This document shows positions 18,253 to 28,201 of a DNA stretch of 64,000 nucleotides, piece after piece. The notes under the pieces were generated by a model. It was not told the DNA's origin. It did no database searches and saw only the letters and a list, made by a program, of their open reading frames with translations. Source of the stretch: Chelatococcus sp. YT9 (GTDB taxonomy: Bacteria; Pseudomonadota; Alphaproteobacteria; Rhizobiales; Beijerinckiaceae); assembly GCF_018398315.1 (NCBI RefSeq), contig NZ_JAHBRW010000001.1, positions 3,232,501-3,296,500 on the forward strand, read 5' to 3'. A program made the translations under genes and the position numbers. The number at the start of each line of letters is the position of its first letter. Within the stretch, counting starts at the first letter, position 1.

Positions 18253-18287
18253 CGCGGCTCCTGATTGAAGGGCCGCGTTTCTTTTTT
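18253..18287 (+). terminator. Rho-independent terminator
   Basis: CGCGGC and GCCGCG pair around a 13-base loop and are followed by TTTCTTTTTT. It lies about 95 bases after the nuclease gene and 150 bases before mrp, so it probably ends the cobT-nuclease transcript. Confidence 0.75.
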
Positions 18288-18437
18288 GAGAACCTGGAAG
18301 GCCAGAGGACACGGTTGACCTTCCTGGTGGCGCGGCTCATATCCCGACCAGTGCAAGTGACGACATTGGTGCGAGGCGATGGCCGGTGAGGGGCACCGAG
18401 AGGGACCCAAGGCGCCCGGGCCTCCGAGCGAGGTAGA

Positions 18438-19586
18438 ATGATCACGAGAGATGCAATCGTCGCGCGGCTGAACACACTGGCCGGGCCCGATGGTACGACG
18501 CCCCTCGGTCGTTCTGCCGCTCTGTCGGAAGTGGTGGTCGCGGGCGAGAAAGTCTATTTTTCCATTGCGATCGATCCAGCACGCTCACAGGAATTCGAGC
18601 CGCTGCGTCAGCGGGCGGAGGGTCTGGTACGCGAGATGCCCGGCGTTGGGAGCGTCATCGTGACCTTGACCGCGGAGGCGACTCCATCGCGTGTCGAAGG
18701 GACCCGCACCTCCCAGCGCGCAGCCGCTCCAGGAGGGGGTGAGCGCCCCCTCGGACCGAAGGCCGCGGCGCAGACGAAGGCGGGCATACCCGGTGTCAAG
18801 CACATCGTCGCGGTCGCAAGTGGCAAGGGCGGCGTGGGCAAATCCACCGTCGCCTGCAATCTCGCCCTCGCATTGGCGCGGCAGGGGCTCAAGGTGGGTC
18901 TGCTCGACGCTGATATCTACGGCCCATCACTGCCGAAGCTGCTGGCCTTGTCGGAGAAGCCGGAGATTATTCCCGGCCGCCGTATCCTCAAGCCCCTCCT
19001 GGCACATGGGCTCAGGGTCATGTCGATCGGCTTCCTTGTCGACGAGCAGGCCGCGATGATCTGGCGCGGCCCCATGGTCATGTCCGCCATCCAGCAGATG
19101 CTGCGCGAAGTCGAATGGGGCGAGCTCGACGTGCTGATCGTTGACATGCCACCCGGGACGGGTGATGCGCAATTGACCATGGCGCAGAATGCGGCCCTCG
19201 CCGGCGTCGTCATCGTCTCCACACCCCAGGACCTGGCCTTGATCGATGCCCGACGCGGCGTCGCCATGTTCCGCCGGGTCGAGGTTCCGATTCTCGGTGT
19301 CGTCGAGAACATGTCGAGCTTCATCTGCCCGCACTGCGGTGGCCGCTCCGATATCTTCGGTCACGGTGGTGCGCGGGACGAGGCGAAGGCCATGGGTGTT
19401 CCATTTCTCGGTGAAGTACCGCTGACAATGGCTCTCCGCAGAGCCTCCGACGAAGGAGACCCCATCGTTGTCCGCGATCCCCATGGTCCTGAGGCGAGCG
19501 TTTTCATGGATATCGCGGCGCAGCTCACGGAAGCGCTCGGTGGCGCGCCACGCCTGCGGGCCGCGCCGCGAATCGTGATCGAATAA
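18438..19586 (+). CDS. Mrp/NBP35-family Fe-S cluster carrier ATPase
   Basis: 382 residues. Residues 1-95 form a MIP18/DUF59-like domain. A Ser/Pro/Gly-rich linker leads to the P-loop ATPase domain with the deviant Walker A motif GKGGVGKST (about 129-137), DADIYGPSLPKLL, and the Walker B-like DVLIVDMPPGTGDAQLT. ICPHCGG near residue 297 is the CxxC that holds a bridging 4Fe-4S cluster between dimer subunits. The family transfers Fe-S clusters to apo-enzymes in the cytoplasm. It is preceded by a terminator and is monocistronic. Confidence 0.93.
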   Translation: MITRDAIVARLNTLAGPDGTTPLGRSAALSEVVVAGEKVYFSIAIDPARSQEFEPLRQRAEGLVREMPGVGSVIVTLTAEATPSRVEGTRTSQRAAAPGGGERPLGPKAAAQTKAGIPGVKHIVAVASGKGGVGKSTVACNLALALARQGLKVGLLDADIYGPSLPKLLALSEKPEIIPGRRILKPLLAHGLRVMSIGFLVDEQAAMIWRGPMVMSAIQQMLREVEWGELDVLIVDMPPGTGDAQLTMAQNAALAGVVIVSTPQDLALIDARRGVAMFRRVEVPILGVVENMSSFICPHCGGRSDIFGHGGARDEAKAMGVPFLGEVPLTMALRRASDEGDPIVVRDPHGPEASVFMDIAAQLTEALGGAPRLRAAPRIVIE

Positions 19587-19741
19587 CGGGCGCCCGCAGG
19601 CCCGGCGTCAGAACCCCGCCAGGCATGGTACCTTTGTGCGCAGTGTTCGACGAATGGACAATCTTCGGACCGCTTGAGACTGTTGCGATCGCTAGCGGAA
19701 TATGGCTCTGTGACTCCATACAAGCGCCACCTTTCCATTGA

Positions 19742-20869
<1,128 letters not shown>

Positions 20870-20898
20870 GATCGTCTTTCTAGATTGAGACTTGCACG

Positions 20899-20929
20899 GC
20901 GGCCATCTTAACGGATGGCCGCTTTTTTT
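20899..20929 (+). terminator. Rho-independent terminator of dctP
   Basis: GCGGCCATC and GATGGCCGC form a perfect 9-bp stem with a six-base loop, followed by seven T. It lies 30 bases after the dctP stop. Confidence 0.92.
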
Positions 20930-20995
20930 AGCCGCTAGCTCGTGCCACTCGAGGCCTTAACCCACTCGGTATCTAGGATGCGGCGAACCAGAGAG

Positions 20996-21030
20996 AAAAA
21001 AGCCCCGGAGAAACCTCCGGGGCTTTTTTT
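20996..21030 (-). terminator. Bidirectional Rho-independent terminator of the dctQM operon
   Basis: AAAAAA-GCCCCGGAG-AAAC-CTCCGGGGC-TTTTTTT: a perfect 9-bp GC stem flanked by A6 and T7, so it should work on both strands. It lies 18 bases after the dctM stop (leftward) and backs up the dctP terminator (rightward). Confidence 0.92.
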
Positions 21031-21047
21031 GTCGCGGGCAAGAGCTT

Positions 21048-22874
21048 CTATTTGAAGTCCAGCGCGGGCGGTGGCAAGTCGCCGCCGAGGCCGGGCGGTG
21101 GAGCGAGGCCCTTGAGCTGTTCCTCGACCCGCTGCGGGTCAACCTGCACCGCACCCTTTTTGTAATGCATTACCATTTGCGGGAAGAAGATGATCAGGGC
21201 GACCATCAGCAGTTGGATGCAAACGAATGGAACCGCCCCCCAGTAGATTTGACCGGTCGTAATGGGTGCTGTGCGCTTCTTGGTGATCCGATCGATATAG
21301 GCCTCCCTGGGCGCCACCGAACGGAGGAAGAACAGGGCAAAGCCGAACGGAGGGTGCATGAAGCTGGTCTGCATGTTCACCGCCAGCATGACCCCGAACC
21401 AGATGAGGTCGATTCCGAGGTGGTCGGCGACCGGCGCGAGCAGCGGGATGATGATGAAGGCAAGCTCGAAGTAATCGAGGAAGAACGCGAGAACGAAAAT
21501 CAGCAAGTTCACGAAGACGAGGAAGCCGACCTCGCCGCCGGGAAGCGCCAGCAGCAGCTCTTCCACCCACTTGTGGCCGTCGACACCATAGAAGGTCAGT
21601 GAGAACACGCGGGCGCCGATAAGAATGAAGATCACGAAAGCCGAGAGCTTTGCCGTGGATTCCGTCGCCTGTTTCAGCAATCCGAAATTGAGGCGCTTGC
21701 GGGCGAGCGCCAAGAGCACGGCGCCGGCCGCGCCCATGGCGCCACCTTCGGTCGGCGTCGCCACGCCAATGAAGATGGTGCCAAGCACAAGGAAGATGAG
21801 GCCGAGCGGCGGCACCATCACGAAGGTCACTTGTTCCGCCAGACGCGAGATGAGCCTCTTGCCGGTCGTCCGCTCGATGGCCGCGGCGATGAGAGCGTAG
21901 ACCGTGCCCGCGATGAAGGCTTCCGTGAGCAGGGCCCAATAGCCGTGGTTGGAGTTCAGCAGGGCGACATAGATGCCGATGAAGACAGCGGTGATGAGGA
22001 TGGTGAGGATGATACGCTGCGTGCCGAGCAGTCGGTTGAAGAGCGCTGACAGAAACGCGACGATGACGGCGACCGACATGGTCAGGACGACGAAATCAGC
22101 GCCGGCGCGAACTTCCGTCTGGCGCATCACGTAATAGGCAGCAAGCCCGGAAAATGCGACCAGCGCGCCGACCTGCCAGACACCACGATCGCCGTTGTCC
22201 TCGCGGTGGCCGATTGCCTCGTCGGGCAGGCCAGGTGCGCTGGCGGGATAGATCATGGACATGAGCCAGATGTATCCAGCATAGAGAAGCGCGAGCACGA
22301 GACCGGGGATGAAGGCGCCCTCATACATATCGCCGACCGAGCGACCGAGCTGGTCGGCCATCACGATCAGCACGAGCGACGGCGGGATGATCTGCGCCAG
22401 CGTGCCGGATGCCGCGATGACACCACTGGCGAGTCGCCTGTCATAACCGTAGCGGAGCATGATCGGCAGCGAGATGAGGCCCATCGATATGACCGAAGCG
22501 GCGACCACGCCCGTCGTCGCTGCGAGCAGTGCGCCTACGAAGACAACCGCGTAAGCCAGGCCGCCCCGGATTTTTCCGAAAAGCTGGCCTATGGTATCGA
22601 GTAGATCCTCCGCCATTCCTGATCTCTCTAGGATCAGGCCCATGAACGTGAAGAACGGGATCGCCAGCAGCACCTCGTTGTTCATGGTGCCGTAGACACG
22701 TTCCGGCAGCGCTTGCAGGAAGTTAGGATTGAACAGCCCGAGTTCTATGCCGATGAAGCCGAAGATCAGGCCATTGGCAGCCAAGGCGAAGGCGACGGGG
22801 TAGCCGAGCAGCAGCAGGACAACGAGCGCCGCAAACATGATCGGCGCCATATTGTGGACGATGAAGGCGGTCAT
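21048..22874 (-). CDS. dctM: TRAP transporter large permease (DctM), long form
   Basis: 608 residues, a sodium-symport inner-membrane channel. The N-terminal half has VLLLLGYPVAFALAANGLIF, LLAIPFFTFMGLILERSG and GALLAATTGVVAASVISMGL. ASGTLAQIIPPSLVLIVMAD is the conserved transport motif. A further hydrophobic insert of about 170 residues (about 215-385) separates this from the C-terminal half (GVATPTEGGAMGAAGAVLLA; LDYFELAFIIIPLLAPVADH; NMQTSFMHPPFGFALFFLRS). The usual DctM has about 430 residues; the long form is typical of the mannitol/chloroaromatic group. The tail after about 570 is Pro/Gly-rich. Confidence 0.92.
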   Translation of the reverse strand: MTAFIVHNMAPIMFAALVVLLLLGYPVAFALAANGLIFGFIGIELGLFNPNFLQALPERVYGTMNNEVLLAIPFFTFMGLILERSGMAEDLLDTIGQLFGKIRGGLAYAVVFVGALLAATTGVVAASVISMGLISLPIMLRYGYDRRLASGVIAASGTLAQIIPPSLVLIVMADQLGRSVGDMYEGAFIPGLVLALLYAGYIWLMSMIYPASAPGLPDEAIGHREDNGDRGVWQVGALVAFSGLAAYYVMRQTEVRAGADFVVLTMSVAVIVAFLSALFNRLLGTQRIILTILITAVFIGIYVALLNSNHGYWALLTEAFIAGTVYALIAAAIERTTGKRLISRLAEQVTFVMVPPLGLIFLVLGTIFIGVATPTEGGAMGAAGAVLLALARKRLNFGLLKQATESTAKLSAFVIFILIGARVFSLTFYGVDGHKWVEELLLALPGGEVGFLVFVNLLIFVLAFFLDYFELAFIIIPLLAPVADHLGIDLIWFGVMLAVNMQTSFMHPPFGFALFFLRSVAPREAYIDRITKKRTAPITTGQIYWGAVPFVCIQLLMVALIIFFPQMVMHYKKGAVQVDPQRVEEQLKGLAPPPGLGGDLPPPALDFK

Positions 22875-22904
22875 CAGACGGTCTCCGAAACGCTCAGGCG
22901 TCGA

Positions 22905-23501
22905 TCAGGGGCGAGAAGGGCTGTGGGGATCGATGTTCTCGAGGAGACGTTCGACCTCTGCTTCCGCTTGACCGCTACTTCCCGCGTGGGGATCGTCCAT
23001 CGCACCGCGCATGATGGCGATGCGCTTGATGAGCTCCGAAACAGCTTGGAAGAACAGCAGAACGAAACCGACCAGGATAAGAAACTTCGCTGGCCATTGC
23101 GGCAACCCGCCGGCGCTGGACGATTGCTCGTTGATGAGCCAGGAGCGCTCGGCAAAGGGGGCCGTCGTCACGATCATGACGATTGTGAAAGGGAGGAGAA
23201 AGAAGACATGGCCGATGATATCGATCCAGTCGCGCACGCGCTTTGATAACTGGCCGTTGATGATATCGATGCGGATATGTTCGTTGGCGATCAGGGTCCA
23301 GGGCGCACACATCAGGAAGACGACGCCAAAAAGCACCCATTGCAGTTCGAGCCACGCATTCGAGGATGTATCGAGCAGCTTGCGCACGATAGCATTGAGC
23401 GCGGACACGACGATGGCCGCCAGGATGAGCCAGGCGCACCATTTCCCGATGCGCGTATTAATGGCGTCAATGATCCGGCTGATTGCCAGAAGTGCGGACA
23501 C
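22905..23501 (-). CDS. dctQ: TRAP transporter small permease (DctQ)
   Basis: 198 residues with four membrane helices, about 20-40 (WCAWLILAAIVVSALNAIV), 55-72 (WVLFGVVFLMCAPWTLIA), 95-115 (GHVFFLLPFTIVMIV) and 145-165 (FLILVGFVLLFFQAVSELI). ANEHIRIDIINGQLSKRVRD is characteristic of DctQ. The GTG at 23501 is chosen because GGGAGG lies five bases upstream. The C-terminal tail is acidic. DctM follows 30 bases downstream in the same operon. Confidence 0.9.
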   Translation of the reverse strand: MSALLAISRIIDAINTRIGKWCAWLILAAIVVSALNAIVRKLLDTSSNAWLELQWVLFGVVFLMCAPWTLIANEHIRIDIINGQLSKRVRDWIDIIGHVFFLLPFTIVMIVTTAPFAERSWLINEQSSSAGGLPQWPAKFLILVGFVLLFFQAVSELIKRIAIMRGAMDDPHAGSSGQAEAEVERLLENIDPHSPSRP

Positions 23502-23514
23502 GTCCACCTCCCTC

Positions 23515-23524
23515 GAAACGTTTC
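23515..23524. promoter_or_regulatory. Perfect GAAACGTTTC palindrome in the dctQM leader
   Basis: GAAACGTTTC lies 14 bases upstream of the dctQ start, within the expected leader. It matches the core of LacI/FruR-type operators. No LacI-family gene is in the window, so the regulator is unidentified. The rest of 23502-23833, between dctQ and the moaA stop, shows no gene and should hold the operon promoter. Confidence 0.4.
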
Positions 23525-23833
23525 TTCTTGGACCGCGATGACATGTGATGTGATGCTGGCACGGCTTGCGTCGACGCTGCAACGATTGCTGGCGACGCTA
23601 TCCCACGTCACGACGCTCTTCCGCACACGCGCGAAGTGTTGCGGAATCCCGTGCTGACGCCGAGCTTGCCGGTAACGATACGGAGTTCAAATGCCATACA
23701 GGTGCAGCCCGGTGACCAAAATATGTGCGTAGCCCATCGCCAACCCGCGGACAAGCAAGGCTACAGTAACCCGGAAGGCGAATAGCGCATCCGTAGCCAA
23801 GGGACTCTCTAGACTTTGGTCGTAAATGGCCCG

Positions 23834-24862
23834 CTATCCGCCGGTCACGCTCATGTGGCGGCCGACCGCGGGGCGGGCCTGCCGCCGGTCGATGACGAAG
23901 TCGTGGCCCTTCGGCTTGCGCGTGATCGCTTCGGCGATTGCCTGCTCGAGCAACGCGTCGCTTTCGCTGGCACGCAGAGGCGCCCGCAGATCGGCGGCAT
24001 CCTCCTGGCCTAGGCACATATAGAGGGTCCCGGTACAGGTGACGCGAACCCGGTTGCAGCTCTCACAGAAATTATGTGTCATCGGCGTGATGAAGCCGAG
24101 CCGCCCGCCAGTCTCGCGCAGCCTGACATAGCGTGCGGGTCCGCCGGTGCGATCGTCCAGATCGTCCAAGGTGTAGCGTTGCTTCAGCCCGGCCCGCACC
24201 AGCGACAGCGGCAGGAACTGATCAATACGCCCGGGCTCGATCTCGCCGAGTGGCATAACCTCGATCAAGGTGAGATCCATGCCCTGACCGTGCGCCCAGG
24301 CGATGAGATCCGGGATTTCCTGATCATTGACGCCCTTGAGCGCGACGGTATTGATCTTGATCGCGAGGCCAGCGGCGCGTGCGGCGGCCAGACCTTCGAA
24401 TACCCGGTCGAGGTCACCCCAGCGTGTGATGCTGCGGAACTTCACCGGATCAAGGGTATCGAGAGATACGTTGATCCGCCGCACGCCACACGCCGCCAGG
24501 GCCTCGGCATGCCGGGCGAGCTGGGTGCCGTTGGTGGTGAGCGTCAACTCGTCGAGATCACCGGCATCCAGGTGCCGCGAGAGTGATTGAAAAAGGCTGA
24601 GAATATCGCGCCGGACGAGAGGCTCGCCGCCGGTGATGCGTAGCTTGCGCACGCCGCGTCTCACGAAGGCGCTGCACAGGCGGTCGAGTTCCTCAAGCGA
24701 GAGCAGGTCGCGCTTCGGCAGGAAATGCATGTCCTCTGCCATACAATAGACGCAGCGCAGGTCACACCGATCGGTCACAGACACCCGGAGATAGGTGATC
24801 GCGCGCCCGAACGGGTCGATGAACGGGTCTGCCCTCTCGAGGCTTGGCGACGTCGTCAGCAT
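23834..24862 (-). CDS. moaA: GTP 3',8-cyclase MoaA
   Basis: 342 residues, a radical SAM enzyme for the first step of molybdenum cofactor synthesis. The SAM cluster motif C33xxxC37xxC40 ([10 protein letters not shown]) follows [20 protein letters not shown] and NVSLDTLDP are family signatures. The second 4Fe-4S site is in [20 protein letters not shown], and the C-terminus ends in the Gly-Gly tail (VTGG) needed for catalysis. It stands alone; no other moa gene or Moco riboswitch is seen nearby. Confidence 0.96.
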   Translation of the reverse strand: MLTTSPSLERADPFIDPFGRAITYLRVSVTDRCDLRCVYCMAEDMHFLPKRDLLSLEELDRLCSAFVRRGVRKLRITGGEPLVRRDILSLFQSLSRHLDAGDLDELTLTTNGTQLARHAEALAACGVRRINVSLDTLDPVKFRSITRWGDLDRVFEGLAAARAAGLAIKINTVALKGVNDQEIPDLIAWAHGQGMDLTLIEVMPLGEIEPGRIDQFLPLSLVRAGLKQRYTLDDLDDRTGGPARYVRLRETGGRLGFITPMTHNFCESCNRVRVTCTGTLYMCLGQEDAADLRAPLRASESDALLEQAIAEAITRKPKGHDFVIDRRQARPAVGRHMSVTGG

Positions 24863-25127
24863 GGCAAGAACATTAGTCCGTTACAATACATAGCCTCTAA
24901 CATGGTCTCGCCACGACGAGAATGCCAATCATTTGCCGGTGTGCAGGATGGCGCGAGTGGGCATCTCGCATGTTTGCTCACCGTGGCTTGCCGCAAGTCC
25001 CTCTTGCGCAGCCTTGCTTCGTCAGAAAATAGGCGAGCAATTCCACCGACTTGGAGGGATCGCTGATTCCATTCGAGCCGGATTTGGCCTAGAAGCTATC
25101 GGGACGTTGGAGCAGCAGGAGATGACC

Positions 25128-25514
25128 ATGGACAACGCGCAGCATGCCGCCCCTTGGCCGACGGAACTGCGCCTTTCGTCTGACAAGCGCACGCTGACGA
25201 TTGCATTCGACGATGGCCAGACCTTTGCATTGAGTGCCGAGTATCTCAGGGTCAAAAGTCCATCGGCGGAAGTGCGCGGTCATTCGCCGAGCGAACGCAA
25301 GACGGTCGGTGGCAAGATCAATGTCACCATTCTGTCGATCGAGCGCATGGGGCATTATGCCGTGCGCCTCGTCTTCGACGACATGCATGACAGCGGCATC
25401 TACACCTGGGGCTATCTCCACGAACTGGGGGCCCAGCAGCCGGAGATTTGGGCAGCCTACCTTGACGAGCTCCACCTCAAGGGTCTCAGGCGCGAGCCTA
25501 CGGTTCGCGGGTAG
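25128..25514 (+). CDS. DUF971 (gamma-butyrobetaine-hydroxylase-like N-terminal domain) protein
   Basis: 128 residues. Almost the whole protein is the DUF971 domain: WPTELRLSSDKRTLTIAFDD, FALSAEYLRVKSPSAEVRGH, VTILSIERMGHYAVRLVFDD, then DSGIYTWGYLHELG. CAGGAG six bases before ATG 25128 decides the start; the open frame upstream is not conserved. The domain occurs alone in proteobacteria and at the N-terminus of eukaryotic gamma-butyrobetaine hydroxylase, and is suspected of metal or Fe-S related roles. Function not established. Confidence 0.85.
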   Translation: MDNAQHAAPWPTELRLSSDKRTLTIAFDDGQTFALSAEYLRVKSPSAEVRGHSPSERKTVGGKINVTILSIERMGHYAVRLVFDDMHDSGIYTWGYLHELGAQQPEIWAAYLDELHLKGLRREPTVRG

Positions 25515-25546
25515 CGCACTCCCTTAGTAAGGGAGGAGCCAACAAA

Positions 25547-25600
25547 AAGCCGGCCGCTCGCAGCAGATGCTCTTGGGAGCCTGAGGTGAGCCGCCGGCTT
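25547..25600. terminator. Inverted repeat between convergent genes, probable bidirectional terminator
   Basis: AAGCCGGC (25547-25554, preceded by AAA) pairs with GCCGGCTT (25593-25600) across 38 bases. A smaller palindrome CTCCCTTA-G-TAAGGGAG lies at 25519-25535. Both sit between the stops of the DUF971 gene and the convergent L,D-transpeptidase. Confidence 0.5.
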
Positions 25601-25636
25601 GTTATGATGATGAGAGCGGGGAACCCGCCTGTCAGA

Positions 25637-26215
25637 TCAACGCTGAACGACGACGCGCGTTCCGACGCGCACGCGACCATAGAGGTCGATGACGTCTTCG
25701 TTCATCATGCGGAAGCATCCGGATGAGACTGCCTGGCCGATGGAGTCAGGCTCGTTCGAGCCGTGGATGCGGTACAGCGTCGAGCCAAGATAGAGCGCGC
25801 GCGCCCCCAGCGGATTGTCTGGGCCGCCAGCCATGTAACGTGGCAGGTCCGGGCGGCGCTTCAGCATTTGCGGCGGAGGCGTCCAGCCCGGCCATTCGCG
25901 TTTCTGGGTAACGGTCTTGGTTCCACCCCAGGTGAAGCCGGGGCGACCGACGCCGATGCCGTAGCGAATTGCGGTGCCGCCGGGCTGCACCAGATAGAGC
26001 CGCCGTTCGGACGTGGAAACGACGATCGTGCCTGGTCCGTAGGGGCCGTTATAGGTCACGATTTGGCGCGGGATCGCCGATGCCTGCGGCCGGAAGCTTT
26101 CCGGCTGAGCAGCAAGGGGCTGCCTGGTCAGCGGATCAATTTGGTAGGCGCTTGCGGGGGTAGCGAGAATGGCGGCACAGAAAACGCCCGCGAAAGCTAC
26201 AAGCTTCGCACTCAT
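25637..26215 (-). CDS. L,D-transpeptidase (YkuD domain)
   Basis: 192 residues. The signal peptide is LVAFAGVFCAAILATPASA. The YkuD domain runs from about residue 62 (TIVVSTSERRLYLVQPGGTA) to the active site, where IHGSNEPDSIGQAVSSGCFR carries the HxxxxxxxG...SxGCxR/M signature with the nucleophilic Cys. The enzyme forms 3-3 cross-links in peptidoglycan or attaches proteins to it in the periplasm. GAGG lies just upstream of ATG 26215; the frame open to 26347 is rejected because it would bury the signal peptide. Confidence 0.92.
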   Translation of the reverse strand: MSAKLVAFAGVFCAAILATPASAYQIDPLTRQPLAAQPESFRPQASAIPRQIVTYNGPYGPGTIVVSTSERRLYLVQPGGTAIRYGIGVGRPGFTWGGTKTVTQKREWPGWTPPPQMLKRRPDLPRYMAGGPDNPLGARALYLGSTLYRIHGSNEPDSIGQAVSSGCFRMMNEDVIDLYGRVRVGTRVVVQR

Positions 26216-26463
26216 GTTGGCCTCGAAGTTCGATGTCGCAGGAAATGAATCCGGCGACCACCTGTCCCAATTTAGGTGATTATCTGGCGGCAACTTGTCT
26301 AAAGAATGCGTAAGCTGCAACAGGGATCGGTGGTATATTTTGCTCACACCAGCGTGATCATGGCGAGCGTGTCAGGGGAGCAACAGTCTCGCTCTTCCGT
26401 GATTTTCAGTTCACGGCCCCGCATCAGCCCAGTCGTAAAACCGGTTTTTACCCTAACGTAAGA

Positions 26464-26485
26464 ATGCCGGCCACACGGCCGGCAT
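26464..26485. terminator. Perfect 9-bp hairpin downstream of the lipoprotein gene
   Basis: ATGCCGGCC-ACAC-GGCCGGCAT forms a perfect stem-loop 70 bases beyond the stop of the leftward lipoprotein gene. No T-run follows, so it is a terminator candidate only. The remainder of 26216-26555 holds the transpeptidase promoter region and nothing else recognisable. Confidence 0.5.
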
Positions 26486-26555
26486 CATGATCGTCGATGG
26501 GGCTGACGCTCAACTCCCCTGCGTCAGCCGATCCGATTGTAGTCCGGCCGCAGGG

Positions 26556-27029
26556 CTAGGGCCGAGCTCCGGGAAATGGTGGCCTGCCGCCCATCGGTGG
26601 TCGTGCGGACATCGGTGGCCGGGCACCCATGGGAGGCCGCCCCGCCATGGGAGGCCGCCCCGCCATGGGCGGGCGAGCGCCCATTGCCGGGCGTCCATAA
26701 GCACCGGGCGGGCGATAGCCCGCCGCTCGGAATCCCGGCGGACGTCCTGGCCCCGGCCCCATATAGCGCGGGCCGCGGTAGCCCCTCCAGGGACCATAGC
26801 CGGGCCTCCCAGGATATACGCGGGGTGGGCCATAGGCGTAGCGGGGATAATAGCGGACAGGGTAGACCACCGGAGGCGGTGCATAGCCATAGTCCACCCA
26901 CGAGCCGCTATAGTAGCCGGCGCCGCCAGAATAATAGATTGGGCCCGTGCTTCCCGAGACACAGCCGCTGAGGCCGAGAGAGCCAGCGAGCAGGAGAAAT
27001 CCGGTCAGCGCTCGACGAGCGATTTTCAT
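26556..27029 (-). CDS. Small outer-membrane-type lipoprotein with Arg-Pro-Pro-Met repeats
   Basis: 157 residues. The lipoprotein signal ends in LSGC at Cys23 (LTGFLLLAGSLGLSGC). The mature part is extremely rich in Gly, Pro, Tyr and Arg: Tyr/Gly/Pro-rich at 25-85, then near-tandem RPPMAG/RPPMGA repeats from about 108 to 150. The DNA contains two perfect 18-bp tandem units at 26628-26663, so the array can expand or contract. Such proteins are probably surface-exposed and disordered; function unknown. The start is the ATG immediately before KIARRALTG, not the upstream ATG at 27077. Confidence 0.75.
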   Translation of the reverse strand: MKIARRALTGFLLLAGSLGLSGCVSGSTGPIYYSGGAGYYSGSWVDYGYAPPPVVYPVRYYPRYAYGPPRVYPGRPGYGPWRGYRGPRYMGPGPGRPPGFRAAGYRPPGAYGRPAMGARPPMAGRPPMAGRPPMGARPPMSARPPMGGRPPFPGARP

Positions 27030-27106
27030 CGTACATGTCCCACAGCCGCGCTCAAGCCGCCCTGAGCTATTCTGCAAATGTGAGAGATATTCACGGCGAA
27101 AAAGCG

Positions 27107-28201
27107 TCAGCCACCCCGATTCTCCAGAGGTGGCTCGGCACGATCGAGCAGGGCTTCTATCTCGGCACGGCAGCCGAGCCGATCGGCAGCCTTGAGAATG
27201 ACGGGTCGGGCGGAGCCAATCTCTATGCCGTCCCGGCTGTTGCGTGCATGCAGCGCACGGCCGCGATCGCCCGGCAAAGCGACGGGCCGGTCCGGGTCGA
27301 TGGGTGCCGCGCCGCGCACCGCGGCGAAGAGATCGTCGAGGCCGGCTTGATACGACGCTGTGTCCTTCAAGCTGGCCGGATCGAAATAGATGGAGAGCAT
27401 GCTGTTGGTGGGCGCTGGATCCGAGGGATCACCAGCGATGAAGCCCGCGAAGACCTCGGCGAAGACGGCGAGCCCATATCCCTTGAAACCACCGAACGCC
27501 ATGAGCGCACCGGCTTTTTCCTGGAAGACACTGGGATCATCGGTCGGAAGGCCGTCGGGGCCGATGAGGCAGGCAGACGGAAGCTTCTCGCCCCGCTCCA
27601 GCGCCAGCTTGACGGTATTGCCCGAAACTTCGGCCACGGCGAAATCCAGGATGAGGTCTTCACCCGGACGCAAAGGGGCGCCCATGGCGATAGGGTTCGT
27701 CCGGAGTTTCCCCTCGCGCGCACCGAAGGGTGCGACGGGGGCCGCTCCACCGCGCCCATTGGCGAAATGCAGCGATGCTATGCCGGCGCGCGCGGCGATC
27801 TCCGGCCAACGGCCGTTGCGGCCGAGATGGCCGGAATGGGCCACGGCGACCATACTGATGCCGTGGGCCTTGGCGCGCGCTGCGCCGAGATTGGCCGCAA
27901 ATTCGCCGACGACCTGCCCGAAAGCCCGGCGACCGCCGATGCGTACGACTGCGCCTGCGTCATGGACGATCTCAGGGGCCGCCACACCGTCGACCTCGCC
28001 GGCGAGTAGCCGGTCGACATACAGTCCCGCCAGCCGGACGCCATGAGAGGCGTGACCCATAAATTCCGCTTCGACGAGATGATGAGCGACTGTTTCCGCA
28101 TTGATGGCCGAAGCGCCGCCGTGCGTGAGGAGCAAGGTGGCGACCCTTTCAAGCGTCGTCGCATCGTAGCGGGCTGGTGCCGCCGCCGTATCCGTGATCA
28201 T
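27107..28201 (-). CDS. Malate/L-lactate/ureidoglycolate-type (Ldh2 family) NAD(P)-dependent dehydrogenase
   Basis: 364 residues of the Ldh_2 family. EAEFMGHASHGVRLAGLYVD with the catalytic His, VAVAHSGHLGRNGRWPEIAA, ANGRGGAAPVAPFGAREGKL, TNPIAMGAP and the glycine-rich FGGFKGYGLAVFAEVFAG are all characteristic. Members interconvert 2-hydroxyacids and 2-ketoacids. The start overlaps the stop of the AGE gene (ATGA), so it ends a five-gene leftward operon of sugar-acid enzymes. It probably handles a keto- or hydroxy-acid product of that route. Confidence 0.88.
   Translation of the reverse strand: MITDTAAAPARYDATTLERVATLLLTHGGASAINAETVAHHLVEAEFMGHASHGVRLAGLYVDRLLAGEVDGVAAPEIVHDAGAVVRIGGRRAFGQVVGEFAANLGAARAKAHGISMVAVAHSGHLGRNGRWPEIAARAGIASLHFANGRGGAAPVAPFGAREGKLRTNPIAMGAPLRPGEDLILDFAVAEVSGNTVKLALERGEKLPSACLIGPDGLPTDDPSVFQEKAGALMAFGGFKGYGLAVFAEVFAGFIAGDPSDPAPTNSMLSIYFDPASLKDTASYQAGLDDLFAAVRGAAPIDPDRPVALPGDRGRALHARNSRDGIEIGSARPVILKAADRLGCRAEIEALLDRAEPPLENRGG

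Noticed and set aside
24863-25127. Molybdenum-cofactor riboswitch upstream of moaA
   Set aside because: No extended paired leader was recognisable; the gap also serves the divergent DUF971 gene.
26556-26700. CRISPR-like array
   Set aside because: The repeats are in-frame codons for RPPM-G units, adjacent without spacers, inside a lipoprotein gene.
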